Assembly (NCBI GenBank): GCA_024516035.1 | Contig: CM044955.1 | Coordinates: 41,936,574 to 42,000,573, forward strand | Source: Bactericera cockerelli | Lineage: Eukaryota; Arthropoda; Insecta; Hemiptera; Triozidae | Length of the DNA stretch: 64,000 bases | Direction: 5' to 3' | Shown: positions 12,640-23,791 of the stretch, in pieces | Position numbering within the stretch: the stretch's first letter is position 1 | Layout: every line of letters starts with the position of its first letter | Program-made: the position numbers and the translations under genes | The notes under the pieces: model-generated | Told to the model about the DNA's origin: nothing | Database searches by the model: none | Seen by the model: the letters and a program-made list of their open reading frames with translations, nothing else

Positions 12640-12797
12640 GGCCTATGATTCCACCACTGGTTGCTGCTTCACATCAAAGCACCTACTCTTTTTTCCTCAC
12701 CCCGAATATCAAAGTACAGAGCAGAAAAATTTCCATCCCACTGGGGATCGAACCCAGGTCACCATGTGTGCAATGCTGAGCGCGCTAACTCACTGAA
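12640..12797 (-). repeat. tRNA-like SINE, family with CTGTACTTT tail
   Basis: Complemented B box GGGGATCGAACCCAGGTCAC, and ATCAAAGTACAGAGCAGAAA on its tail side. Ends at a head-like GAGCGCGCTAAC. Confidence 0.65.
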
Positions 12798-13269
12798 ATT
12801 CTTTATATTCTCTCATACCTACTTCACTTTTTGACTTTCGTCCTGTACCTTCTCTCCACCCTAATTAACGACCCAAAACATAACATTGAACGCTTCATAA
12901 TCTGAGATTCGTGACCGAGGAATTGTGTGTACCCAGCACTAACAATGGTCGTAATCTCAGCACATTCGTTAATCTTGATATAAACGAAATATTTTATGAA
13001 ATGAAAAATCCTTGGAAACGAAATTTGAACACGAATTCAAAAATTTCACTTCTAAAAACATGGGTATATTTTTCTTTTCAAAATTATTTGACAGTTACTT
13101 GTTCTGGGTATCCACATCCTTATCGGACTCGTTTTAATGAAACCTGAAAACATTTAATGCTCTGCACATACTTTGGAGGTCGATTTTTAAAGATTTTTGT
13201 TCATAATGACAGTTCTTTCAAATCCAAATATTTTTCATGTATAAGTTAGTTATCATATATTATTATTTG

Positions 13270-13400
13270 TGTTTCACTTTCGTGATATCACAACTACTCA
13301 AACTCGCTTTACTAAACCCATGCTGAAATCAGGACTTGAACCAACGACCTCAAGGTTACAAGTCCGCCGCTTTATCGATCAAGCTACTGATTTAATTTTA
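13270..13400 (-). mobile_element. tRNA-type SINE, CTCAGTAGC family
   Basis: Complement of the 26414 copy: TTTCGTGATATCACAACTAC, GGACTTGAACCAACGACCTC and TTATCGATCAAGCTACTGA. Confidence 0.75.
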
Positions 13401-14636
13401 TGTATACTTAAAAGTATAAATTGCCAGAAAATCAACACAACGTTATCTTGCATTAATATATGTATAACATAAATATTGTATGAACCACTATAAACTACTG
13501 AGGTATGTAAAAAGGTACTATTGAGGTATGTAAAAAGAGACAATACTAAACAAGCTTGCGTGCTTGAACCTCTGATGTTGACTTTATCCTGATTTACGAG
13601 TACTTTACCCTACACACTTACGTATTCCAGTTAGAATCCCTTTCCAACAACAACACTCCAATACTCACCTCATGTTTTAGATGAATGTTTCTTTTGTAAT
13701 AAGATAAAAAATAAAAATGTGTTTTTTGGCCGTTTTCTTTTTGATTTATAATTTCCTTGAGTCCTTTTTTATATTTTAATACTTGAATCCAGGAGTCATT
13801 TATAAAAAAAATGTACCATAAATATCAATGTACGAAAATAGAAATGAAACAAGCTTTTTAAAATGCTACTTAAAAAAAGTACCTGCACCCAATGTCTATT
13901 TACATTAGTGTGCGAGAGCTCTTTAATATTTACGTACATAAGTTTAGTATAAACTAGACAAGTAGACATATTTAGATAATTATTACATGTAAGATGTGTA
14001 AAATTATGAGTGAAATGGTGATGACTTTATTTGCCTAGTACTAGTCAGGTAGTCACCATGGCCAAGATGACCTGGTGTAGATTCTCAGTCCGGTGTTCAC
14101 TCATGTGGGAGCAAATGTGTAGCTGCTTTAATGTGAAAAGCAGCCAGTAGCGAAATAATGTGCTAATGATTGACAAGAATATAAAAGGAAATAAATGTCT
14201 TATAACAGTGCTACCCACTAAAGTTTTGATACAATAAAACAAAAAACAGGTATTCATGTATTTGCCTAGCTGTCACAAATAAATTTTGTATGCGCGCCGT
14301 GTTACTTAAAAGTATGCAATGTGCAATCTATTTCTAATTAGTGGATGTTTCCACACTACACTACTCGTACTTACCCATGTATTGTACCCATGTACGTGTA
14401 CACATCTATTGGGGTTACACTTTTTGTTTATTAATTTTTGATTTGAGGTTTGTAAATGTATCATATTGTATTTCATTTTATTGATTAATCAATGTGAATA
14501 CACCTACCTTATTCCAAATAAAACTTAACCATACTATCTTTTTTTTAAAAAAAAAAAAAAAAAAAAAACTTGTATTATTATAAATGATATTTACGATATT
14601 CAATTTGAAAAAAAGAAAAGAAAAAAAGGCACCTAC

Positions 14637-15556
14637 CTTGAAAGTTTTATACGATGATACCACGTAGCTAGCGTTGTCATCTAGTTCATCTAAGGTCAGG
14701 ATTCGAATCCCATCCATGGAGAAAATGTACCGGGCTCCACGTGGCAAATCCATTCGGACCGAGAGTTTGTCTTGCAGGGCTTCAAGGTTGGGTATGTCGC
14801 GGCCTGGCTTGAACCTGTACTCAATGCCTGGGAAGTAAGGGTCGCCATTCTTGAAGAAAGTGACCTGTTAAAAAGTGAATCGATGATAGTGAAATGTTTT
14901 TAAATGATATTGTTATAATTCTTATGAAATATTTTATAACGAATATGAGTCCTGTTTATTGAATGGACTATTTGGAAATGGTATGCCGACCTCAGTGGTT
15001 AAGAGCATTGGTTGCGGGTTCAAATACCGGTCGGAGCGGAAAATTCTGACCTATTTTTTTGTTTGCGGAATAATCGAACACAACAAGAATCAATAGAAAT
15101 GTTTTGGTGGCTAATAAACTATCTAATATGTTTACGATAATAATACTATGTTTGGAGTAAGGAGTACTTTTTTGTGTGGAGTAGGGAGTACAACAATTAT
15201 GAGTAAGAAGTACTACAATATAAAGAGAACAGGTGTAAATGAGGAGTAGATGAGAAGAGCAGAGATATTCACAAATTAAAGTGCAATTTCTACAATGAAG
15301 TTATTGTGGTACACGGATCAGTTGGTCGAAATAAATTCCGGCCGGAACGGAAAATTGTAATCGAGTTTTTCCGTTTGCCCTGAAGTAATGCGAAAGCAGT
15401 TTCGGGGCACAACTACCTTTTAAAAATAATCCAGTCCCGGCCCCACTCAGGCTGGGTGAGGTCAATGTGAGTAGCAGGTTTGTGAGTTTCCTGCGAATGG
15501 AGGGTAAAACCCCCGTCGTGATATGACCATGGCAGTTGAAAGCGACGTTAAACCCC

Positions 15557-15596
<40 letters not shown>

Positions 15597-18500
15597 ATCC
15601 AGGGAGGACCCGCTCTGATGGATCTGTTAGTTGTTCATAAAGTGAAAGTTCATCAATGTTAGGAGTTCTTAAAACTCACAAATTTTGAAAGCATTATTAA
15701 ATGAAAAATTATTATTATTCAAATTTTAGTGAAGTTATTCAAATACTGAGAGAGTTCATCAATGTTATTACCTAGGAGTTCTTAAAACTCACAAATTTTG
15801 AAAGTGTTATTCAATGTAATATTATTATTCAAATGATATTCAATGTTAGTGAAGTTATTCAAATATTCAGGTCACTATCCAAATCCACCAAAGTCGGTTG
15901 TTGAAAGGTTTTTCCTCTCACTCACCTTCCTCGCTCGCCAGTAAGAGAGATTGTCATATTTTGATTCCGCCCTGGACTTGGGTCTCTGGTTCTGCTGGGA
16001 GGGGGGTGGCGGCATTACGGAGGAGGTTTCACTGGCATTGTCACCTCCGCTGGGGCTGGGGGGGCGACTACCCCAGTAGCCTCCACCCGTGAGAACTGTG
16101 TTGGTGCGGGGTCGAGTGTTTGCCGCCTGAAAAGGAAATATTAAACGGTTCTTTTATATTCTGAATATTTTCTTTATTTATATAGAAAATAGGAACAATT
16201 AGACTGAAATGGTCTGCTGTGTGGATTTGCACACAAGTGAACCAGGTTTGAATCCCGACGATGTCGGATTTTCCTCTGTACTTTGGTAGTTATTATGGTA
16301 TATTGTGAGGAAAATTGAGTAGCTGTTTTGATCTGAGCACTAACTAGAAATTTGATTATGGACATTTTACTATAGTATATTATGTTATTATTTCAAGTTT
16401 CCACAGCCCTAACTCCTTTCAAAAAATAAAAATAATAATGGCTACTTATTTATATTGTGCCCTTTATTCCAGATTTTGTTCTAGATCATAAAGTCAGCGG
16501 ACTGGTAATCAGGAGGTCAGTGATTCAAGTACCAAACTAATTGATTTTCACAAGGCATATTTGAGTTTGAGTGTGAAAAAATGATAACCGTAATGAGATC
16601 AAATGCAGAAGAACATAAAACGAGTCGATTTAGAAAATAAAACTATTTACAAAATTCGAGAATCTATTGACCCAGTAGAATGTCAGAACTGGAAAAGTTA
16701 CGATAAAGATCTGAGTGGAAGTCAACATGGGTCAAAGAGATTATAAGTTTTTCATGTCATCAGTAAGAATTCCTCGCTAAGAAGTGCCATGGCAGTAAGC
16801 TTTGACTGTTATTCTCAGCAGTAATCTCTCAATCAGTCATTCATTCATTCGTTCCAAAGTCACGAGAGAAGAAAATAATACTCCGCATCGGTCACCCCAC
16901 TATGTCAACCACTTAACCTCGATTTATCAACTGGGACTGACGGCCCTGATTTAACCCACTAAGGTCTTGAGGACTCGTATTGATCGTACTGCGACCCCCA
17001 TGAGTAATTTTTAAAAATAGTTATGGCAGAACGAAATCAAGGCATTATTTTTTATAAATGTTCATATGTTAGTGGGTTAAATTTTGATTCGATGGACGCT
17101 AATTCGAAGTTAAATGCTCAATTGCATGTGTTGAAATACTTTTAAATGGGAAGTACATGTAATACATTGTAATGGAGGGTTACAATTTATGACTCCATCG
17201 TTAAAGAACTCAGTAATGCCTAGAGACGAAAGTAAAAATTGCCTACCACCTTTATAAGTTGGTAGTCCTAATACAAGCATACAAGGAAAAAGATCTATAG
17301 AGCCCTAGGACACACTGAAAAAATCTGAATTTTCTAGGGAGTCAGCATTATGATATGATCGTATATTGTATATTTATTGTTTTTTTTTTTTATTAATAAC
17401 TTTGATCAATTTCGCATACCTACCTACTTATATTGTTTCCTTTCGTCATTATGGATGTTTACAGGGCCTTCAAAATTTATGCATGATTTTTTTTCTTGAT
17501 TCGATTATTATTATTTCTAGTACACGACGGCATATCATTACCTCGTATGAAGTTATATCGCACGTTGCATAGAATAGTGTCACATCTCATTTTTTCCCCA
17601 TTTGGAATTTTTGTATCGCTAAAACAGCAAAAGGTCTCCTGAAAGTTAAGGTTTTGAGATGTGACACTGTTCTATGCAACGTGCGATATTAGGTATATAA
17701 AACCTTATTATTTATTCTGAAAATGTTTTACCATACCATAACTACAGTTACATAATTATATTTTTATGGATTAGGTGAATGAAAACTGGATGGCTCAATA
17801 GTTTCTCATTTTAAGAACTCGCCCACAAGGCAACATTTTTGTTTTCACAATTCCCATACTTTCTCATAGCACACTTTATTAAGTTAATCTAATGGTATCT
17901 TTTTTGTTTTGTTTTGATATCTCCCTTACAGATAATACTTACCAATAATAATTTATTATCGATTGGTGAGTAACTTCACAAACATATAAGCTGATTTAAT
18001 CGCAAATTCACATGGACTTATTATATTGCCATGGCTCAACTTGACGGAGAATCTTGACAGACAACTATATGTGTAATACCTAAACGTTCTAAATAAGCTT
18101 TTAAGTATTTTGATGACGGTTTTAACAAAACGTCTTTATTATTTCACATTTTATAAGAAAATAACATTAATTTTTAAAAGAATTAGCTAGAAACAACTTC
18201 TTACACTCGTAACTACACTATCTACTACTAGGACTGGTTAAAAATAACTGCACAAACCCGTTAGAAACAAGGCCATTTCGAGCTTTTTCGAGGCGCAAAT
18301 TTATTCCAGAAAGAAGATTTCGAATGCAGATAAAATAATTGAAAATGAAAAAATACCAGAAGGTGTATTGTATACGCGATGATCTTGCGTGAATACCCAT
18401 GCTAAAAGTTCTTGAGACATAACAATTAATTGCTGTTTACAGTAGTGTAGGTGTCTTGTACCGAGTGTGGTCCCACTGACCAAGTTTCTGAAGTCTACGT

Positions 18501-21500
18501 TTTGGTGCTCTTATTATTTAACTGATTTAGTTGTATCCAGTAAGTAATTTGATCTGTGAGTTACATCAGGATTTTTTAAATTAAGATTATTTTTTAACGA
18601 TGAATGGCTATTTTAGGTAGCTTAGGTTCCTCATAGAATAAAGGGGAGCTATCTATTTTTCAGAAATTATAATCCTATAATATGAACATTATCCTTATTA
18701 GGTAGTTATTCTGATTTCATAACTACCATAAAATAACCATAGGTAAATGAAGTTTTAGTATAATAACTATTACCAAATCACTAATAACGTTTAAACTAAA
18801 TAAAAAAAAATGAACAGGAGACCTTGGGGCACCATTAAAATACATAAGAGGAAAGGGGTAACTGTAGTGACGTATGGTCCGTTCAAAATTTGGAGGCCAC
18901 CCGCCCTCAGATTTTCAGCATGAAATCGACGCTGATGTCAAAACACTGAACGGTACCTACGCTTGTGAATTGCGGGTCGATAGCGGAATAAATTAAAAAC
19001 TATTCTACCGGTACCCCGTGTATGCCCGCGCTCTCTTTACTTTCACTTTTTGCCTGGGCGCTTTTCTGCCCATTACTACAGTGACGAAACAGGACTGAAC
19101 ATAAGGTTCCGAACTCAGGGCCTTGGTTAGAAAGTTCTGAAGATTTTATAGCTATCTAGAAAAAGAATCGATTTGATCAAAAAAAAAAAAAAAAAATTAT
19201 ATTATGACATCGCCCTCATAGTAAAAATACCAGAAAGTAGGAATATTAATTCACGGACTGTCTTTTTTAAAAATGCCCAAACCCAGATGAGCTTCTTACA
19301 AATTGTACTTACATGAGGGAATAATATGGACTTAGAGATCGTTTTCTTTGTATTTTCTAAGTGTGAGAATTTTATGAGGGTTGAAAATTATGATCGTTTT
19401 TTTCACAATCGAATAATTGGTACTGTTCTTACCTGCTATTTGTTTTAAAAAGTCCCAGTTCTGGTATTCATACCACGTATGTGAGCATTTTGTCTCTCTC
19501 GTGTTTCAAGAACAGATTTCGGTTAATTGAACATTACCAACTACCAAAGCGTGGACTGAACATTTTCGCATTGTCAACTGTCACAATTTGCCCTTGGGTC
19601 ATTTGGGAGATATCAGGTTGCAATGTGTTTGTGTTTTGCTGAAATAGCTCAATGAACCATTTCAGCAGTGAAATCTATCATAATAATAATAAAAATATAT
19701 TACCTATGCTTGTACATTATTATTATAGACACGTAGTGTTAAAAGATATAATATAGAGAAAATTTGAAAATTCAATGTAGATATATTTGCGAAAGTATTT
19801 TTTCCAGGTTTGAAGGGCGGGGTATCTTGGGAGTTCCTTCTGGAACAGCTCTTTAACTTAACTCTTTCCTTATTACACATCAAAGGGATGTGAAGCGTGT
19901 GATTCATATTTTTTTTTCTCATTAAATTACTACAGGGCCGGGTTAATTTCGACATACAAGGCATGGAAACTTCTCACTTTTCTATACATACTGATCTGTT
20001 TTTTTTTTTTACTCTGCATACTCTTAAATTGATAAGTATTTTTTCCATAGTTTTTTTTAGTACTCATCCCGGTTCGAATCCCAAGTGTGTAGATTTTTTT
20101 TACTCTGTACTTTAAACGTTCCTTGTCGTATGACGTATGACTAATGACTTATGGCGGCGTTGTTAAAAAAGTACAAAGAAAGTATAGCTAATATGAAGGA
20201 TTTAGAAAAGTAAAAGAGGCTCTTAGTGATGCTACGCCACCCACGAAAATAGTGAAGAGCCCTCTCGCTTTACAACAAAAAAGCACCCTCTAATTTTCAT
20301 TTTTCAAATGAGAGCTTATTTGTTTCATATTTCTACATATATCTACTATAGAATAGATAAGAGTTCAACGAGAAATTTCAAATTTAAAAAGAATGAAATA
20401 TTAACAAAATATTTGGTAAAAAGGTAACTTCAGTTCTGCAGGCGTAAAAATCGCACCTGGTAATACAATGTTGCCACACATACGGGACGAATAAATTGCA
20501 AAATTACTATTTGCAAATAACATGCAACAAAAACACATGGATCTTTGACTCGGTGTCAGGGGCGTATTTAGAAATTTACAGGGGTGGGCCGATTTTTCAT
20601 CATGTTCCTTTTTTTTATTATAGATCTCTCTCTCTCTCAGGAACGAATTATAGAACAGAATGAAATTGATAAGCCAGACCCTCCCAAGAGTCGGAGTTTC
20701 AACCAATCACAACTCACTATAGCTCAACTTGAGGGACTGTCTAGCTCATCTTAAATTTAATCCTGTGTTAGAATTCGTCCCCAACTCATTTTTAGTTATC
20801 CTTCCTCAAATATCTACATATTCTACATATATCTGATGCTCTTTTTTGGATACATCAAATGAGGCTACCAAAAATTAACATGTTATAAAAACATCTTCCT
20901 TTTTTAGAACATTCGACGTTTTTTCGGCGTATAGATCAACTGAAAATAAATCAAGGTATTTCTGCAACAATCCATGACATCCGCTCTACGTAAACATCTT
21001 TGTAGTATAAAAACAAATTATTAAGTACTTACTTTCGCAACACCTGCAATTTTGATCAACTTCTAGTAATAGTTTAGAACTTTAGATTGTGGTCGGGAAT
21101 ATGCAACATAAAATTGCTGTCTCTACAACATTTTTGATTATTTTTGTTATGAAGACCTACATATTTTCCTATTTTTATAAAACGTCTCCCATTATTATAG
21201 AACATTTAGGGGAGGCGTTAACTGCATTAACGCCTCCCCTAAATGTTCACCCCTGGTAGTGTTTCGTAGTACTCCAGCAACGCCTAGTGTTCTGTGGAAG
21301 GCCTTGAGCTTTTTTTTCTCGGAAATTTATGTGTCCTTGCTTTTTGCTATGATTCATTTTGCTGTTTAGCAGGACATCATTATTACCTTACAACTGTTTT
21401 AATAGTCTATTGTCAGATTTTATTACCATTCATTTCTTATGCCTGTCTTGAATGCGGAGGGATTTCCAGGGAGTGATGGACAGTTAGGTTAGGCTGATCA

Positions 21501-23791
21501 GTATTTGACCTACTTTTTCAAAGTCCTTGCTAAAGTCCTTGACAGTGGGTTTTGTACTGGTACAGCACGCGAAGTGGCTGGGTTCAATTAACTTATGGTG
21601 AATTTTTTCGTCTTTCTTTGAGGATGCTAGGAGTTTAATGAGCCTTTTATGAAAAAAGGAGAAACTATTTTGAATATAAGAGGAGATGGCTGTATGGAAT
21701 GGCCTTGCCTACCAATGCAAGAAAAAGAAGGAAAAGAAAAAGAAAAAAAAAAAAAAAAAAAAAAAGAAGAGGAGAGTTTAACCCTTTCAACCCGACTTTT
21801 GCAGCGTATAAATTTTATGATTTTCTTCATTGGATCTTATTTATTGGGTCATAAATAAGAACTGTACAAAGTTTGAAGATTTTAGCTTTTGCCGTTTTTC
21901 CGGAAAATGCTGGGATAATAAGTCCCAGCCGTATTCTTTCGTGGGACTCTATATCCCAGCCGTATTCTTTGGTGGGACAGAACATCCCATTAGTATTCTT
22001 TGGTGGGACATTATGTCCCATTAGTATTTTTAAAACCTGTATATTGGACTTGAAGAATAGTAATGACAACTTTTAGAGCTAATATTTGGTATCAATTTTT
22101 TTTATTTGAAAATCAAAACGAAAATAAAAAAATAACACGAAAAAAAACTCCTGGTCTAAAAATAATTTCACGAAAAACTACTATTGGGTCAAATAGTCCC
22201 GCGTAAAAAGTACTGATGGGACAATAAATCCCATCACGAACAACGATTGGGTCGTAGTATCCCAGGTGGTCTCCAAAAAATACTACTGGGACAATATGTC
22301 CCACCAAGAAGTCCCTCCCTATTCACTTGAACAACTTGAGCTAGGTTATAGATATTACATTGGAAATTATTCTAAACACAATAAAACACTATAAGCACTC
22401 TAAATAACTGCATTTCTGCACTTAGCTTTCACGGATTTGAAAATAAATAGCGCTTATGTAATTATTTTGAGATTCGACACACCTGCTCTGTGCACTTGCT
22501 GAAATCAAACTGATCTGGAGGTAGAACTAGACATGGTATTATAATGAAACTTGGTCACGTGACGGAAAACAAGATATGTGATCAAACAACACTGAGACCG
22601 GTGTTCTGTTAGTAGTTTTGGGACATATAATCCCACTTGAACAGGAAAAGCTATCTCTGGGACGTATAATCCCATTAGGGTTGAAAGGGTTAACCCTTTC
22701 CGTGCCGGTGTTACCGTTTGGTAACACCCTGTTCAGAAAAATGGTGTTACCGTTTGGTAACACCATTTTTCTGAAGACTTCTACTTCTCGACCCCGGTGT
22801 TACCTTTTGGTAACACCTTACATGGATTAGTGTTACCAAATGGTAACACCGGCACAGAACAAGAAGAACTTCAAAAAATTTCAAGCCTGTGTCGGTATTA
22901 CCATTTGGTAACACCGGCCAAATATCGCTACGGCACTGGGCAATAATTTCAAAATGAGTCTCCGGCACGGAAAGTGTTAAGTATAAGTCTCTAAGTTTAT
23001 AATTTGTTTTATTCACAAGAGTGAATAAAACAAATTATAAACTAAAACCGGCCTCACCGGCCTGGCCAAACCGGTAATATTCCTCTTTCGCGTCTCACGG
23101 CTGTGACTGGAGATTCAGGAACTGTGGCTTGTGAGACGCAACCCTGTGAAACGCATCGGGCAATGTCACCCCACCGAAAATACAATGAAGAAATGGTCTT
23201 CGGCTGGCCGGAAGTGGCGTAAAGGGGAATAGTACCTTTGCTTTATGGTTGCAACTTAACCAGTGCGTTTTGTCCCGGTAGCTCAATAATGGTCAAGGCG
23301 TCCGTCTGATAATCCAGACGTCACGGGTTCAAACCCAGTCGGGACATGACAAGTTATCCTCCCATTTGGAATTTCGACCACTTAATGACTCGTCTTGGAC
23401 TTACTGCTCAAATAATGTGACTCGTTAGTCCTTATCGGGCAGTATACATGAGGCGATATTATATTATTATAACCACCGACCACTTGGTAACTTATTCCGC
23501 TGTCATAAAACCACCAAAAAGAGTGAGTAAAGAAAGAAGTCCTACCTCGTCCACCTCCTCATCCTCCAACTCGCTGTCTGGCTGCTCCTGGTTCTGGCTC
23601 ATGGGAGGAACAAGGACGGTGTCATTCTCCATGTGTTTGGACAGTCCGTTCGTCTGGTACTGGACTTCGGCACTCGGGTTTGGCTCGTGTTTGTCTTCGG
23701 CCGTTTCCGTCGGAGATCGGTCTTCTCCGGCGTTGCTCTGACTACTGGCGGGACGGGACGAGGGTTCTACGGCTACTTGAGGCGTGAGCAT
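14637..23791 (-). CDS. DCX-EMAP: DCX-EMAP-like protein, first three coding exons (partial)
   Basis: Doublecortin-domain microtubule-associated protein, 5' part only. Exons on the minus strand: 23791-23546 (82 codons from ATG; an in-frame TAG lies just upstream), 16126-15926 (67 codons), 14864-14637 (76 codons). All junctions are phase 0 with donors GTAGGA, GTGAGT and GTAGGT and good AG acceptors. Residues 1-149 are a low-complexity acidic, Pro and Ser/Thr-rich leader. Residues 150-225 are a doublecortin fold: [11 protein letters not shown], then [14 protein letters not shown], then [19 protein letters not shown], matching the family's RNGD, LP-G-RYI--DG and Y-V-S signatures. In flies a DCX domain of this kind precedes a HELP/WD40 (EMAP) half in DCX-EMAP, a ciliary mechanoreceptor microtubule protein. 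The gene continues off the left edge. The EMAP half is not seen here, although an EMAP terminal exon lies at 53510-53663 on the other strand. The DCX call is sure; the DCX-EMAP identity is inferred. Confidence 0.86.
14988..15065 (+). mobile_element. tRNA-type SINE head
   Basis: CCTCAGTGGTTAAGAGCATTGG (A-box region) and GGGTTCAAATACCGG (B-box) followed by GGAGCGGAAAATTC; truncated afterwards. Confidence 0.6.
15295..15594 (+). mobile_element. tRNA-related SINE with shared body and poly(A) tail
   Basis: A degenerate tRNA-like head (to about 15345) leads into CCCTGAAGTAATGCGAAAGC, then the body GGCCCCACTCAGGCTGGG, GGAGGGTAAAACCCCCGTCG and GTTGAAAGCGACGTTAAACC. A pure A tail follows at about 15560-15594. 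This is the least decayed body and tail in the window. Confidence 0.8.
15647..15870. repeat. About 110-bp tandem duplication
   Basis: Two units starting AGTTCATCAATGTTA (15647 and 15753), each containing AACTCACAAATTTTGAAAG and AGTGAAGTTATTCAAATA. It ends 55 bp from the second DCX-gene exon. Confidence 0.85.
17555..17689. mobile_element. 135-bp MITE with 35-bp TIRs
   Basis: Left arm 17555-17589 (ATATCGCACGTTGCATAG...) and right arm 17655-17689 are reverse complements with one mismatch. The terminus matches that of the 3236-5752 element, so both may be mobilised by the same transposase. Confidence 0.8.
21200..21248. repeat. Perfect 22-bp inverted repeat (hairpin)
   Basis: Arms 21200-21221 and 21227-21248 are exact complements around the 5-nt loop CTGCA. 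The arm includes GGGGAGGCGTTAA. Confidence 0.9.
21782..22689. mobile_element. TTAA-bounded (piggyBac-type) element 1 with GGGAC palindrome arrays
   Basis: Flanked by TTAA at 21778-21781 and 22690-22693. Terminal inverted repeats CCCTTTCAACCC match over 12 of 12 bp. TTAA duplication plus CCY-type ends is diagnostic of piggyBac-like elements; there is no transposase frame. Ten 15-bp palindromes of the form GGGAC-N5-GTCCC (variants GGGAT, GGGTC) start at 21912, 21943, 21974, 22005, 22186, 22218, 22249, 22288, 22620 and 22659. The first four are exactly 31 bp apart. Confidence 0.8.
22694..22976. mobile_element. TTAA-bounded (piggyBac-type) MITE 2 with GTTACC palindromes
   Basis: 283 bp between TTAA at 22690-22693 (shared with element 1) and TTAA at 22977-22980. 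TIRs CCCTTTCCGTGCCGG and CACTTTCCGTGCCGG agree at 14 of 15. Five palindromes of the form GGTGTTACC-N4-GGTAACACC lie at 22707-22728, 22734-22773 (extended to perfect 18-bp arms), 22796-22818, 22830-22849 and 22894-22915. No coding capacity. Confidence 0.85.
22994..23043. repeat. Perfect 23-bp inverted repeat (hairpin)
   Basis: Arms 22994-23016 and 23021-23043 are exact complements around AAGA. It lies 14 bp outside the right TTAA of MITE 2. Confidence 0.9.
23274..23450 (+). mobile_element. tRNA-headed SINE, CCCGGTAGC family
   Basis: The head 23274-23346 still folds like a tRNA: TCCCGGT pairs with GTCGGGA (with wobble), and CGTCTG/CAGACG forms an anticodon-like arm. The tail GACATGACAAGTTATCC... 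is shared with 54530-54737, so it is a SINE rather than a tRNA gene. Confidence 0.75.

Larger units (their letters stand above)
1..14636 (-). other. Intron (or 3' flank) downstream of the doublecortin exon
   Basis: Follows the GTAGGT donor at 14636, so in minus-strand order it is the start of an intron longer than 14.6 kb. Both strands were scanned for a second DCX domain, a HELP motif or WD40 blades and none was seen. It holds SINEs, a Helitron, a TIR element with a minisatellite, a 650-bp purine tract and simple repeats, each listed separately. The stretches 1040-2560, 2661-3096, 5753-6118, 7574-8949, 9026-9855, 10641-11278, 11471-12205 and 13401-14636 show only AT-rich unique-looking DNA. 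Confidence 0.6.
14865..15925 (-). other. Intron 2 of the DCX gene
   Basis: Bounded by the donor GTGAGT (15925) and acceptor TAACAG (14865). It carries a SINE head (14988-15065), a SINE with poly(A) tail (15295-15594) and a tandem duplication (15647-15870). Confidence 0.75.
16127..23545 (-). other. Intron 1 of the DCX gene
   Basis: A 7.4-kb intron between GTAGGA (23545) and the acceptor TTTTCAG at 16127. Notable content is at its 5' end: two TTAA elements (21782-22976), two perfect hairpins and a SINE. A small MITE sits at 17555-17689. Between 17700 and 21190 only AT-rich DNA and a degenerate tRNA-like B box near 20070 are visible. Confidence 0.75.

Noticed and set aside
23274..23346. Possible tRNA gene
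   Set aside because: The sequence continues into a tail shared with 54530-54737, so it is a SINE head; similarly for the 4138-4210 head.
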